From positions 372,001-436,000 of the forward strand of contig OZ244148.1 of NCBI GenBank assembly GCA_965216255.1: DNA of 64,000 bases, read 5' to 3'. Origin of the DNA: G965216255 sp965216255. GTDB taxonomy: Bacteria; Bacteroidota; Rhodothermia; Rhodothermales; Bin80. A program made the translations under genes and the position numbers. A model generated the notes under the pieces. The model ran no database searches. It was not told the origin of the DNA and saw nothing but the letters and a program-made list of their open reading frames with translations. Shown one piece after another: positions 35,201-50,200 of this stretch; the stretch's first letter is position 1, and the number at the start of each line of letters is the position of its first letter.

Positions 35201-38200
35201 CAGGCCGGTCCGCCCGCGGCGCCATAAAGCGCAATCAACGCTCGCCAGTCCGCCTCGTACTCCGCCGTGGCCGTCACTGCCTGTGCCTCTACATAGGACC
35301 CCGTGCCCGCATCATTGATGGCCTCCACCCGCACGTCATACGACGTGCCCGCCGCCAACTCCCCAATCGTCACACTCGGATCCACTCCCACATGCGTAAC
35401 ATTCACCCATGGACCGGGATCTGTAAGTGGCCCACCACCGTCCTCATCCGTCAAACGGTACTGTACGCTGTAGCCCGTAAGCGAAACACCCCCCGTCTCC
35501 TCCGGCGCCGTCCACGTCACGGAAAGCTCCGTCGACGATATCACCCCCACAACGAGCGCTGTCGGAGCACCCGGCGCCGTAGCCTCTAACGTTGTCGCCG
35601 TCGCCGGCGCAGTAGGCGCCCCCGTGCCCTCACCATTGATTGCCGCCACCTGCACGTCATACGACGTGCCCGCCAACAACTCCCCAATCGTCACAGGCGT
35701 ACCCACTACCGCAGGCGTAACGTCCTCCCATGGACCGGTAGCTATAGATGGCCCATCACCGTCCGCATCCGTCAAACGGTACTGTACGCTGTAGCCCGTA
35801 AGCGAAACACCCCCCGTCTCCTCCGGCGCCGTCCACATCACGAGAAGCTCCGCCTGCGACACCGCGCTCACAACCAGCGCTGTCGGCACTCCCGGAAGCG
35901 TCGCCGCAGACACGATCGCCGTCTGCGGCGCAGTAGGCGCCCCCGTGCCCACACTGTTGATTGCCGCCACCTGCACGTCATACGACGTGCCCGCCACCAA
36001 CTCCCCAATCGTCACACTCGTACTCACTACCAAAGGCGTAACATCCTCCCACTCACCGAAAGTTGCAGGTTCCCCATCTTCACTCGCATCCGTCAAACGG
36101 TACTGTACGCTGTAGCCCGTAAGATCATCACCCCCCGTCTCCACCGGCGCCGTCCACATCACGGATAGCTCCGCCTGCGACACCACGCCCACACTCAGCG
36201 CTGTCGGCACACCCGGAACCGTCGCCGCATCCGTTATCGCCGTCTGCGGCGCAGTATACGCCCCCGTACCCGTATCCAACACCGGAGCCACCTGCACATC
36301 GTACGACGTAGCCGCCGACAACTGCGTGATTTGCGCGCTCACACTCGTGCCCGTGTGCGGGGCTTCCTCCCATACACCGGGCTCTATACCTGGATCTGCA
36401 CCGTTCGCATCCGTCAAACGGACCTGTACGCTGTAGCCCGTGAGCGTGGATCGCCCCGTCTCTGCCAGCGCATTCCACGTTATATCCAGGATCGATGCCG
36501 ATGTCACCGTAACCGATACCCCGGAAACCTCCACCGGACAATCTGGGCCGTTGACTCCCGCAGCATCCCCGTCATCCGTAGGCGTATCCACTCCCGACAG
36601 CCATGTCTGGAAATCCGCATCAAGCGGTGCACATACCGTCTGCTCACTGCCTCCAAACCACAGATAGTCCAGCTCCGAGAGCTCCGAGAGCTCCAGGGGC
36701 AGCGCCCCCATCAATTGGTTGTCGTGAACATACAGACTTGCCAACTCCGACAGATCCTGCAGCTCCGACGGAAGCGACCCGACTAGACCGTTGCCATCCA
36801 GACGCAACTCCACCACATGACCTTTTGTTAAGCTCACCCCATGCCATGCCTTCAGCTCATCCTCCGTCGGAACCGGATCCGTTGACGTGGACCAATCATC
36901 TGCTCCATCGCCGTCCGTCTGACTGCTCCAATTGTCGCCGTCCGCCCCCTGGTAGATGGCTAAAAGCGCTCTCCATTCCGCAGCAACAACGCAATTGGGA
37001 CCTACCACCGTGGGAACACCCTCCAGCCATGCCTCAAAGTCCGCGTCCTGGCGCAGACACAGCGTCCGATCGTTGTCGTTAATGCGAAAATCCAACAGAT
37101 TTTCCAGCTGCATCAGGCCATCGGGCAGAGGCCCTGCCAGAGCATTGCCCCCCAGAGACAAAGCGGACAAACCCGTCAGCGCCCCTATCGCATCCGGAAG
37201 CGTTCCAACCAGATTGTTGCCCGCCAGAAACAGGCCGGATACCCGCCCCTCCGTCACCGCGACTCCATACCAGGCATCCAGCTCCGCCTCCGTAGGTATG
37301 CGGTCCGTGGACTCAGACCATCTACTGTCTGAAGTCAAGGGGTTCGTCTGATTAGTCCAGGCCGGTCCGCCCGCGGCGCCATAAAGCGCAATCAACGCTC
37401 GCCAGTCCGCCTCGTACTCCGCCGTGGCCGTCACTGCCTGTGCCTGTACATAGTCCCCCGTGCCCGCATCATTGATGGCCTCCACCCGCACGTCATACGA
37501 CGTGCCCGCCGCCAACTCCCCAATCGTCACACTCGGATCCACTCCCACATGCGCAGCGTCCTCCCAGCCACCGGGAGTTATAGGTGGCCCATCACCGTCC
37601 TCATCCGTCAAACGGTACTGTACGCTGTAGCCCGTAAGCGAAACACCCCCCGTCTCCACCGGCGCCGTCCACATCACGGAAAGCTCCGTCGACGATACCA
37701 CCCCCACAACGAGCGCTGTCGGAGCACCCGGCGCCGTAGCCTCTAACGTTGTCGCCGTCGCCGCCGCAGTATCAGTCCCCGTACCCACACTGTTGATTGC
37801 CGCCACCTGCACGTCATACGACGTGCCCGCATCCAACTCCCCAATCGTCACACTCGGATCCACTCCCACATGCGCAGCGTCCTCCCATGGACCGGTAGCT
37901 ATAGATGGCCCATCACCGTCCGCATCCGTCAAACGGTACTGTACGCTGTAGCCCGTAAGCGAAACACCCCCCGTCTCCTCCGGCGCCGTCCACATCACGA
38001 GAAGCTCCGCCTGCGACACCGCGCTCACAACCAGCGCTGTCGGCACTCCCGGAAGCGTCGCCGCAGACACGATCGCCGTCTGCGGCGCAGTAGGCGCCCC
38101 CGTGCCCTGTCCATTGATTGCCGCCACCTGCACGTCATACGACGTGCCCGCCACCAACTCCCCAATCGTCACACTCGTACCCACTACCGCAGGCCCAACA

Positions 38201-41200
38201 TCCACCCAGTTACCGGGAGCTGCAGGTTCCCCATCTTCACTCGCATCCGTCAAACGGTACTGTACGCTGTAGCCCGTAAGATCATCACCCCCCGTCTCCA
38301 CCGGCGCCGTCCACGTCACGGAAAGCTCCGTCTGCGACTCCACGCGCACACCCAGCGCTGTCGGCACACCCGGAAGCGTCACTGCATCCGTTGTCGCCGT
38401 CTGCTCGGCAGTATACGCCCCCGTACCCGTATCCAACACCGCAGCCACCTGCACATCGTACGACGTAGCCGCCGACAACTGCGTGATTTGCGCACTCGCA
38501 CTCGTGCCCGTGTGCGGGGCTTCCTCCCATACACCGGGCTGTGCACCTGGATCTGCACCGTTCGCATCCGTCAAACGCACCTGAACGCTATAGCCCGTGA
38601 GCGTGGATCGCCCCGTCAGCGCCGGCGCATTCCACATGATATCCAGGATCGATGCCGATGTCACCGTAACCGATACCCCGGAAACCTCTACCGGACAATC
38701 TGGGCCGTTGACTCCCGCAGCATCCCCGTCATCCGTAGGCGTATCCACTCCCGACAACCATGCCTGGAAATCCGCATCAAGCGGTGCGCATACCGTCTGG
38801 CCAATGCCTCCAAACCACAGATAGTCCAGCTCCGAGAGCTCCGAGAGCTCCAGAGGCAATGTCCCCGTCAACCCGTTGTTGTGAACATACAGACTTGCCA
38901 ACTCCGCCAGATCCTGGAGCTCCGACGGAAGCGATCCGTCAAGACCGTTGTCATCCAGACGCAACTCCACCACATGACCTTTTACTAACCTCACCCCATG
39001 CCATGCGTTCAGCTCATCCTCCGTCGGAACCGGGTTCATTGATGTGGACCAATCATCTGCTCCATCGTCGTCCGTCTGACTGCTCCAATTGCCGCCGTCC
39101 GCCCCCTGGTAGATGGCTAAAAGCGCGCTCCATTCCGCATCAACAACGCAGTAAGGACCTTCCACCGCAGTAACATCATTCAGCCATGCCTCAAAGTCCG
39201 CGTCCTGACGCAGACACAGTGTCCGATCGTTGTCGCGAATGCGAAAATTCGACAGACTTCCCAGCTGCATCAGGCCATCGGGCAGTGGCCCTGCCAGATT
39301 ATTGCCCTCCAGAGACAAAGCGGACAAACCCGTCAGATCTCCTATCGCTTCCGGAAGCGTGCCAACAAGATTGTTACCCGCCAAAGACAGGCGAGATACC
39401 CGTCCCTCCGTCACCGTCACTCCATACCAGGCTTCCAGCTCCGCCACCGTAGGTATGCGGTCCGTGGACACATCCCAGTCACCCTCTGAAGTGACGGGGT
39501 CCGTCTGACTATCCCAGGCCGATCCGCCCGCGGCGCCATAAAGCGCAATCAACGCTCGCCAGTCCGCCTCGTACTCCGCCGTGGCCGTCACTGCCTGTGC
39601 CTCTACATAGGACCCCGTGCCCGCACTGTTGTTTGCCGCCACCTGCACGTCATACGACGTGCCCGCATCCAACCCCCCAATCGTCACAGGTGTACCATCT
39701 ACCGCAGGCTCAACATCCATCCAGTCACCGGGAGTTATAGGTGGCACACCTGCGTCCGTATCCGTCAAACGGTACTGTACGCTATAGCCCGTAAGATCAA
39801 CACCCCCCGTCTCCACCGGCGCCGTCCACATCACGGTAAGCTCCGTATGCGACACCACGCTCACAACCAGCGCTGTCGGAGCACTTGGCGCCGTCGCCTC
39901 TGACGTTGTAGCCGTCTCCGCCGCAGTATCAGTCCCCGTACCCACACTGTTGATTGCCGCCACCTGCACGTCATACGACGTGCCCGCATCCAACTCCCCA
40001 ATCGTCACACTCGGATCCACTCCCACATGCGCAGCGTCCTCCCATGGACCGGTAGCTATAGATGGCCCATCACCGTCCGCATCCGTCAAACGGTACTGTA
40101 CGCTGTAGCCCGTAAGATCAACACCTCCCGTCTCCACCGGCGCCGTCCACGTCACGAGAAGCTTCGTCGGCGACACCGCGCTCACATTCAGCGCTGTCGG
40201 CACACCCGGCTTCGTCGCCGCAGACACGGTCGCCGTCTGCGGCGCAGTAGGCACCCCCGTGCCCTGACCATTGATTGCCGCCACCTGCACGTCATACGAC
40301 GTGCCCGCCACCAAATCCCCAATCGTCACACTCGGATCCACTCCCACATGCGCAGCATCCTCCCACTCACCGAAAGTTGCAGGTTCCCCATCTTCACTCG
40401 CATCCGTCAAACGGTACTGTACGCTGTAGCCTGTAAGCGGATCACCCCCCGTCTCCACCGGAGCCGTCCACATCACGGAAAGCTCCGTCGACGACACCAC
40501 ACCCACACCCAGCGCTGTCGGCACACCCGGAACCGTCGCCGCAGACGTCACCACGGTACGCGACACATACGCCCCCGTACCCGTATTCAACTCCGCAGCC
40601 ACCTGCACATCGTACGACGTAGCCGCCGACAACTGCGTGATTTGCGCACTCGTGCCCGTGTGCGGGGCTTCCTCCCATACACCGGGCTGTGTACCTGGAT
40701 CTGTAGCGTCCGTATCCGTCAAACGGACCTGTACGCTGTAGCCCGTGAGCGTGGATCGCCCCGTCAGCGCCGGTGCATTCCACCTTATATCCAGGATCGA
40801 TGCCGATGTCACCGCAACCGATACCCCGGAAACCTCTACCGGACAATCAGGACCGTTGACTCCCGCAGCATCCCCGCCTTCATCACCCGTATCCACTCCC
40901 AACAGCCATGTCTGGAAATCCGCATCAAGCGGCGCACATACCGTCTGTTCGCTACCTCCAAACCACAGAATGTCCAGCTCAGAGAGCTGTGAGAGCTCCC
41001 GGGGCAGCGCGCCCGTCAATTGATTGTCGTAAACAAACAGACTTGCCAACTCAGCCAGATCCTGCAGCCCCGACGGAAACGGTCCGACTAGACCGTTGTC
41101 CTCCAGACTCAACCCCACCACATGACCATCTACTAAGCTCACCCCATGCCATGCCTCCAGCTCATCTTCCGTCGGAACCGGATCCGTTGACGTGGACCAA

Positions 41201-44200
41201 TCATCTGCTCCAGCGTCCGTCTGACTGCTCCAATTGTCGCCCCCGGTCGCATTATAGAAGGCTAAAAGCGCTCTCCATTCCGCATCAACAACGCAGTAGG
41301 GACCTCCCACCGTGGTCACACCCTTCAGCCATGCCTCAAAGTCCGCGTCCTGGCGCAGACACAGCGTCCGAGCGTTGTCGTCAATGCGAAAATCCGACAG
41401 ATTTCCCAGCTGCATCAGGCCATCGGGCAGTGACCCTGCCAATGCATTGTTGCTCAGAGATAAAATGGACAAACCCGTCAGATCTCCTATCGCTTCCGGA
41501 AGCGTGCCAACAAGATTGTTACCCGCCAAAGACAGGCGAGATACCCGTCCCTCCGTCAACGTCACTCCATACCAGGCTTCCAGCTCCGCCTCCGTAGATA
41601 TGCGGGCCGTGGACACAGACCAGTCATCCTCTACAGTCATGTTCGTCTCACTTGACCAAGCCGGTCCGCCCACCGCGCCATAAAGCGCAATCAACGCTCG
41701 CCAGTCCGCCTCGTACTCCGCCGTGGCCGTCACTGCCTGTGCCTCTACATAGGCCCCCGTGCCCGCATCATTGATGGCCTCCACCCGCACGTCATACGAC
41801 GTGCCCGCCGCCAACTCCCCAATCGTCACACTCGTACCCACTCCCACATGCGCAGCGTTCTCCCATTCACCGGGAGTTGCAGATTGCCCATCTTCACTCG
41901 CATCCGTCAAACGGTACTGTACGCTGTAGCCCGTAAGATCATCACCCCCCGTCTCCACCGGCGCCGTCCACGTCACGGAAAGCTCCGTCGACGAAACCAC
42001 CCCCACAACCAGCGCTGTCGGAGCATCTGGCGCCGTCGCCGCATCCGTTGTCGCCGTCTTCGCCGCAGTATAAGTCCCCATACCCACACTGTTGATTGCC
42101 GCCACCCGCACGTCATACGACGTGCCCGCATCCAACCCCCCAATCGTCACAGGTGTACCCTCTACCGCAGGCTCAACATCCATCCAGTCACCGGGAGTTA
42201 TAGGTGGCCCACCTGCGTCCGTATCCGTCAAACGGTACTGTACGCTGTAGCCCGTAAGATCAACACCTCCCGTCTCCACCGGCGCCGTCCACGTCACGAG
42301 AAGCTCCGCCTGCGACCGCGCGCTCACAACCAGCGCTGTCGGCACACCCGGCTTCGTCGCCGCAGACACGGTCGCCGTCGCCGCCTCGGTATAGGTCCCC
42401 GGGCCCTGTCCATTGATTGCCGCCACCTGCACGTCATACGACGTGCCCGCCACCAAATCCCCAATCGTCACACTCGTACTCACTACCAAAGGCGTAACAT
42501 CCACCCATTCACCGAAAGTTGCAGGTTCCCCATCTTCACTCGCATCCGTCAAACGGTACTGTACACTGTAGCCCGTAAGATCATCACCCCCCGTCTCCAC
42601 CGGCGCCGTCCACATCACGAGAAGCTCCGCCTGCGACACCACGCCCACACCCAGCGCTGTCGGCACACCCGGAACCGTCGCCGCAGACGTTGTCGCCGTC
42701 TGCGGCGCAGTATACGCCCCCGTACCCGTATTCAATTCCGCAGCCACCTGCACATCGTACGACGTAGCCGCCGACAACTGCGTGACTTGCGCACTCGTGC
42801 CTGTGGGCACAACTTCCTCCCAATTACCGGGCTCAGCACCTGGATCTGCACCGTTCGCATCCGTCAAACGCACCTGAACGCTATAGCCCGTGAGCGTGGA
42901 TCGCCCCGTCAGCGCCGGCGCATTCCACATGATATCCAGGATCGATGCCGATGTCACCGTAACCGAGACCCCGGAAACCTCCACCGGACAATCAGGACCG
43001 TTGACTCCCGCAGCATCCCCGCCTTCATCACCCGTATCCACTCCCAACAGCCATGTCTGGAAATCCGCATCAAGCGGCGCACATACCGTCTGGTTGCTAC
43101 CTCCAAACCACAGATTGTCCAGCTCCGAGAGCTGCAAGAGCTGCAGGGGCAGCGCCCCCGTCAATTGATTGTTGTCAACATACAGACTTGCCAACTCCGC
43201 CAGATCCTGCAGATCCGACGGAAGCGATCCGACTAGACCGTTGCCCTCCAGACTCAACCCCACCACATGACCATCTACCAGCCTCACCCCATGCCATGCC
43301 TCCAGCTCATCCTCCGTCGGAACCTGGTTCGGTGATGTGGACCAATCATCTGCTCCAGCGTCCGTCTGACTGCTCCAATTGCCACCGCTCGTCGCATCGT
43401 AGATGGCTAAGAGCGCGCTCCATTCCGCCTCAACAACGCAGTAGGGACCTCCTACCGCGGTAACACCATTCAGCCATGCCTCAAAGGCCGCGTCCTGGCG
43501 CAGACACAGCGTCCGAGCGTTGCCGCCAATGCGAAAATCCGACAAATTTCCCAGCTGCATCAGGCCATCGGGCAGAGGCCCTGCCAGATCATTGTCCTCC
43601 AGAGACAAAGCGGACAAACCCGTCAGATCCCCTATCGCTTCCGGAAGCGTGCCAACGAGATTGTTGCCCACCAAAGTCAGGCGAGATACCCGTCCCTCCG
43701 TCACGGTCACTCCATTCCAGGCATCCAGCTCCGCCTCCGTAGGTACGCGGTCCGTGGACACAGACCAATTATCCTCTGCAGTGATGGTCTCCGTCTGACT
43801 ATTCCAGGCCGATCCGCCCGCGGCGCCATAAAGCGCAATCAACGCTCGCCAGTCCGCCTCGTACTCCGCCGTGGCCGTCACTGCCTGTGCCTCTACATAG
43901 GCCCCCGTGCCCGCATCATTGATTGCCGCCACCTGCACATCATACGACGTGCCCGCATCCAACTCCCCAATCGTCACACTCGTACCCACTCCCACATGCG
44001 CAGCGTTCTCCCATTCACCGGGAGTTGCAGATTGCCCATCTTCACTCGCATCCGTCAAACGGTACTGTACGCTGTAGCCCGTAAGATCAACACCCCCCGT
44101 CTCCACCGGCGCCGTCCACGTCACGGAAAGCTCCGTCGACGATATCACCCCCACACTCAGCGCTGTCGGAGCATCTGGCTCCGTCGCCGCAGACGTTATC

Positions 44201-47200
44201 GCCGTCGCCGCCGCAATATCAGTCCCCGTACCCACACTGTTGATTGCCGCCACCTGCACGTCATACGACGTGCCCGCATCCAACTCCCCAATCGTCACAC
44301 TCGTACCCACTACCGCAGGCTCAACATCCATCCATGCACCGGGAGCTGCAAGTTCCCCATCTTCACTCGCATCCGTTAAACGGTACTGTACGCTGTAGCC
44401 CGTAAGATCAACACCCCCCGTCGCCACCGGCGCCGTCCACGTCACGAGAAGCTTCGTCGGCGATAGCGCGCTCACAACCAGCGCTGTCGGCACTCCCGGA
44501 AGCGTCGCCGCAGACACGATCGCCGTCGCCGGCTCGGTATAGGCCCCCGTGCCCTCTCCATTGATGGCCGCCACCTGCACGTCATACGACGTGCCCGCCA
44601 CCAAATCCCCAATCCTCACACTCGTACCCACTACCGCAGGCGTAACGTCCTCCCATACACCGGGATCTGTACCTAATCCTGCACCGTCCCCATCCGTCAA
44701 ACGATACTGTACGCTGTAGCCCGTAAGATCAACACCCCCCGTCTCCACCGGCGCCGTCCACATCACGGATAGCTCCGTCGATGACACCACGCTCACAACC
44801 AGCGCTCTCGGCACACCCGGCTTCGTCGCCGCAGACGTCACCACGGTACGCGACTCATACGCCCCCGTACCCGTATCCAACACCGCAGCCACCTGCACGT
44901 CGTACGACGTAGCCGCCGACAACTGCGTGACTCGCGCACTCGTGCCCGTGGGCACAACTTCCTCCCATACACCAGGAGCCGTACCTGGCATAACACCGTT
45001 CGCATCCGTCAAACGGACCTGTACGCTATAGCCCGTGAGCGTGGATGGCCCCGTCTCTGTCGGCGGATTCCACGTTATATCCAGGATCGACGCCGATGTC
45101 ACCGTAACCGAGACCCCGGAAACCTCTACCGGACAATCAGGACCGTAAACTCCCGCAGCATCCCCGTCTCCAGTACCCTCATCCACTCCCGACAGCCATG
45201 ACTGGAAATCCGCATCAAGGGGCGCACATACCGTCTGGTCGCTGCCTCCAAACCACAGATAGTCCAGCTCCGAGAGCTGCGAGAGCCGCAGGGGCAGCGC
45301 CCCCGTCAATTGATTGTTGTGAACATACAGAATTGCCAACTCCGACAGATGCTGCAGATCCGACGGAAGCGATCCATCAAGACCGTTGTCCGCCAAACGC
45401 AACTCCACCACATGACCCTCTACCAGCCTCACCCCATGCCATGCGTCCAACTCATCCTCCGTCGGAACCGGATCCGGTGATGTGGACCAATCATTTGCTC
45501 CATCGCCGTCCATCTGAGTGCTCCAATTGCCGCCCCCGGTCGCATTATAGAAGGCTAAAAGCGCTCTCCATTCCGCAGGAACAACGCAATTGGGACCTAC
45601 CACCGAGGCAACACCATCCAGCCATGTCTCAAAGTTCGCGTCCTGGCGCAGACACAGCGTCCGATCGTTGTCGCCAATGCTGAAATAAGACAGGCTTCCC
45701 AGCTGCATCAGGCCATCGGGCAGAGGCCCTGCCAGATTATTGTTCTCCAGAGATAAAAGGGACAGCCCCGTCAGCGCCCCTATAGCATCCGGAAGCGTGC
45801 CAACGAGATTGTTGCCCACCAAAGTCAGGCGAGATACCCGTCCCCCCGTCACGGTCACTCCATTCCAGGCATCCAGCTCCGCCTCCGTAGGTACGCGGTC
45901 CGTGGACACATCCCAGTCATCCACTTCAGCGAGGTTCGTCTCACTGGTCCAGGCCAGTCCGCCCACCGCGTCATAAAGCGCAATCAACGCTCGCCAGTCC
46001 GCCTCGTACTCCGCCGTGGCCGTCACTGCCTGTGCCTCTACATAGGCCCCCGTGCCCGCATCATTGATGGCCTCCACCCGCACGTCATACGACGTGCCCG
46101 CCACCAACTCCCCAATCGTCACACTCGGATCCACTCCCACATGCGTAACATTCACCCATGGACCGGCAGCTGTCTCTTCCCCTGCACCGTCCGCATCCGC
46201 CAAACGGTACTGTACGCTATAGCCCGTAAGATCAACACCTCCCGTCTCCTCCGGCGCCGTCCACGTCACGAGAAGCTCCGCCTGCGACACCACGCTCACA
46301 ACCAGCGCTGTCGGAGCAGACGGCAAACCCGCATCTGACGTTGTAGCCGTCGCCTCGGTATAGTCCCCCGTGCCCACACTGTTGATTGCCGCCACCTGCA
46401 CGTCATACGACGTGCCCGCATCCAACTCCCCAATCGTCACAGGCGTACCCACTACCGCAGGCTCAACATCCATCCATGCACCGGGAGCTGCAAGTTCCCC
46501 ATCTTCACTCGCATCCGTTAAACGGTACTGTACGCTGTAGCCCGTAAGATCAACACCCCCCGTCTCCACCGGCGCCGTCCACGTCACGGAAAGCTCCGTC
46601 GACGATATCACCCCCACAACCAGCGCTGTCGGAGCATCTGGCTTCGTCGCCGCATTCGTTGTCGCCGTCGCCGCCGCGGTATAGGTCCCCGTGCCCGCGT
46701 CATTGATAGCCGCCACTTGGACATCGTACGAAGTACCCGCCTCCAGTCCGGTGATCTGCGCATTTGCAGCCGTACCCCTGTGATCAACGTCCATCCACTC
46801 GCCTGACGAGCCACCGTCGTCCGTCAACCGGTACTGTACGCTGTAGCCCGTAAGATCAACACCCCCCGTCGCCACCGGCGCCGTCCACATCACGGAAAGC
46901 TCCGCCGACGATATCACCCCCACAACGAGCGCTGTCGGAGCACTCGGCGCCGTAGCCTCTAACGTTGTCGCCGTCGCCGCCGCGGTATAGGCCCCCGGGC
47001 CCGCGTCATTGATAGCCGCCACTTGGACATCGTACGAAGTACCCGCCTCCAGTCCGGTGATCTGCGCATTTGCAGCCGTACCCGTGTGATCAACGTTCAT
47101 CCACGCGCCTGACGAGCCACCGTCGTCCGTCAACCGGTACTGTACGCTGTAGCCCTTGATAGAAGTGCCGCCTGTAGTCGACGGTGCTACCCATTCCACT

Positions 47201-50200
47201 GACATTGAATTCATCGACGCCGTCACACTGAGGCTCCCCGGTGGCCCCGGTACATTGGCCGCTAGCGCAGGAGTAGAGGCCGTTTGGCTGGCAAATGAGC
47301 CTCCTCCGCCACTGTTTTTCGCTTGCACCTGGACATCATAAGACGTCGAAGCAGCAAGCCCCCTGATCTTTACACGTGTGTCTGTGCCCGTATGGCTGAC
47401 GCCCGTCCACCCAGTAACGCCCGTCAACCGGTACTGCACGGTATAGCCCCGGATGGGCACACCTCCCGTTTCAGTTGGAGCTTCCCACGATACCGAGAGC
47501 GTCGTCGCATTGTCCGCCGTGACGCTGAGGTTGCCCGGGGGACCCGGCGGGCTAGCGGTAAGCTCCAACGTTGAGATCTCGCCCCAGGCGCTATTATAGG
47601 GAAACTTCTCCAGTGAGGCCCGCACCTGAAAGTCATAATCCTTTGTATTGTCGAGGCCACCTATCGTTGTATCCGTGCTGGCAGCGTATCCAAGATATTC
47701 CCATTCACCCGGAGATACCCCGCTTTCAGCCGACTCCCGACTCCGCACTTCGTACTTCTTAATGGCTCCTGCCCGACCCGTCAACTGCGGCATTTCCCAA
47801 GAGACCGTTATCTCCGTCGCGGAATCCCACTGCAAGCTTAGACCAGCCAAGTGTATTTCACAATCATCTCCTTCCGCAATGCGTAGCGCCTGCAGCCAAG
47901 TTTGAAACGACGCTCCGAGTGGCGCGCAGAGCCCTGATTCAGAAAACCTGAAATCTTCCAGCACACTCAAGTGCTGTGCCCACAGCACAGGGAGTTCGCC
48001 TGAAAAAGTGTTGAAACCCAAGTAGAGATACTGCAATTTAGTCAGCTTCTCCAATCCCGACGGAATGGTCCCACTAAGCATATTTCCTGCAAGCTCCAGG
48101 GACGTAAGTTCCGTCAAATTCCGCAATGAATTCGGAATGGTCCCACTAAGCATATTTCCTGCAAGATCCAGGGACGTAAGTTCCGTCAAATTCCGCAATG
48201 AATTCGGAATGGTCCCACTAAGCATATTTCCTGCAAGATCCAGGGACGTAAGTTCCGTCAAATTCCGCAATGAATTCGGAATCGCGCCGACAAGATTATT
48301 GCCGTCCAGACGCAGCGAGACTACACGGCCATCACTGGATCTTACTCCGTGCCAAGCGCTCAATTCGCTGGTAGCTATTACCCTTGCCCCCGAGACATCC
48401 CAGTCATTTGCTGTATCCAAATTATTGTCTTCATCCAGATCCGTCTCGGATGTCCAGCCCGTTCCCCCTGTCGTGTTGTAGAGGGCAACCAGCGCGTCGT
48501 ATTCCGCCTGAAGGAGACAATATGGACCGTCCGTAGTGGCTATGCCCTCGAACCACATTATCATATCCGCATCTTCTTGTGGAACACATAGCGTTTGACC
48601 CGCTCCACTGAAATAGAAAGTTTCCAGTGCCGCGAGGTTCACCACGGTGGTCGGCAGAGCCCCTGTAAGGCTGTTATTATCCAGGTTCAAGACTTCCAAC
48701 CCAACGAGATCGCCAATCTGGCTCGGAAGCGTCCCGGTCAGATTCTCCTCGTTAAAGCTCAAACTTGTAACCAATCGCTTTCCACTTGGGGCATCCCCGA
48801 TAGTCACACTATGCCATGAATATACTTCATCTTCCGTCACCGCCCGCGTAAGCGCAACGTCCCAGTCATCGTCTGTATCCGCATCCGTCTCGGATGCCCA
48901 GCCCGTTCCCCCTGCCGTGTTGTAGAGGGCAACCAGCGCGTCGTATTCCACCTCAAGGAGACAATATGGACCGTCCGCGTCGGCTATGCCCTTGAGCCAC
49001 ATTATCATATCCGCATCTTCTTGTGGAACACATAGCATTTGGTCCGCTCCGCGGAAATAGAAATTCGTCAGTGCCGTCAGCTCAACCATCGTAGAGGGCG
49101 CTGCCCCCGAAAGTTCGTTATGCTCTATGTCCAAGAATGTTAGCTCAGTCAGATTTCCAAATTCGTCGGGGAGCGTGCCAATCAGATTCTTGTCACTCAA
49201 TTCGAGTCTCGTCACCCGACCACTTGTGAGCGTTACTCCTTCCCATGCTTCCACTTCATCTGCCGTCGGAATTTCAGCCGTGGATGCGGACCAATCATTG
49301 CCTGTGTCCACATCGGTCTGGGAATCCCAGTTGCTTCCGCCCGCGCTACCAAACACCGACACTAGCGCACGCCAGTCTGCCTCGAACGCCGCCGTTGGAG
49401 TTTCTGCCGACGCCTGAGCATACGCCCCTGTCCCCGCGGAATTCTTAGCAGCGACCTGCACTTCATACGAAGTGCCCCCTGCAAGACTCGATACCGTCGC
49501 ACTCACGGACGCTCCTGTATGCGCTGCGTCCTGCCAGAGTGCGGAGGCAACTGCCTGCCGATATTGAAGGCTGTATGCCGTAACTGCTTCGCCGCCGTTC
49601 GATAACGGAGCCGTCCACGACACTTCAAGTTCTGAATGCGAGGTGACCTTTATGCTCAAGTCAGAAGGCGCCCCTGGCACTAAAACAGGCGTCGTTACCT
49701 GCTGAAAGGAAGCGAACTCTCCCGTACCGGCAATATTTGTTGCCGCGACCTGCACATCGTAGGTGGTGCGCCCCAAGAGCCCGGTAATGATTGTTTCTGT
49801 CGACGTATCCGTGTGATCCCATTCGATCCATGGTCCCGACATCAATTGGCCCGCAGCTGCCAGTCGATACTGCACGACGTAACCCTCGATGGAGGCGCCT
49901 CCATCGCTCGTAGGTACTGCCCACGTAACGGTCACTCCAGACGATGCCGCGGATAAACTCAGGCTTTCAGGAGCTCCTGGCCGCGTGGCGGCTGTCTCAA
50001 TTGTCGATGATTCATAGGAAACATAGGGGCCTACTCCAGTACTGGTTCGGGCTGCAACCTGTACTTCATACGCAGTACCCCCGTCGAGACCCGATACACT
50101 CGCTTCCGTTTCCGTCCCCGTATGCGAGGCGTTGCTCCAGGTAATATCACCTGCCTCCCGGTACTGTACAAAGTAACCCGTAATCGCGCCCCAGCACGGG

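Noticed and set aside
31811..43236. Long antisense frames in the giant gene, for example 41848-43236 (462 codons, Arg/His-rich) and repeated GGYVVRRAGG-type frames
   Set aside because: They recur with the super-repeat period, have extreme composition (Arg/His or Gly/Cys) and are complements of FN3 codons; shadows of the real gene.
20515..46025. Regular repeats considered as a CRISPR array
   Set aside because: Period is ~2.15 kb, repeats are protein-coding in one frame and no short repeat/spacer structure or cas gene is present.
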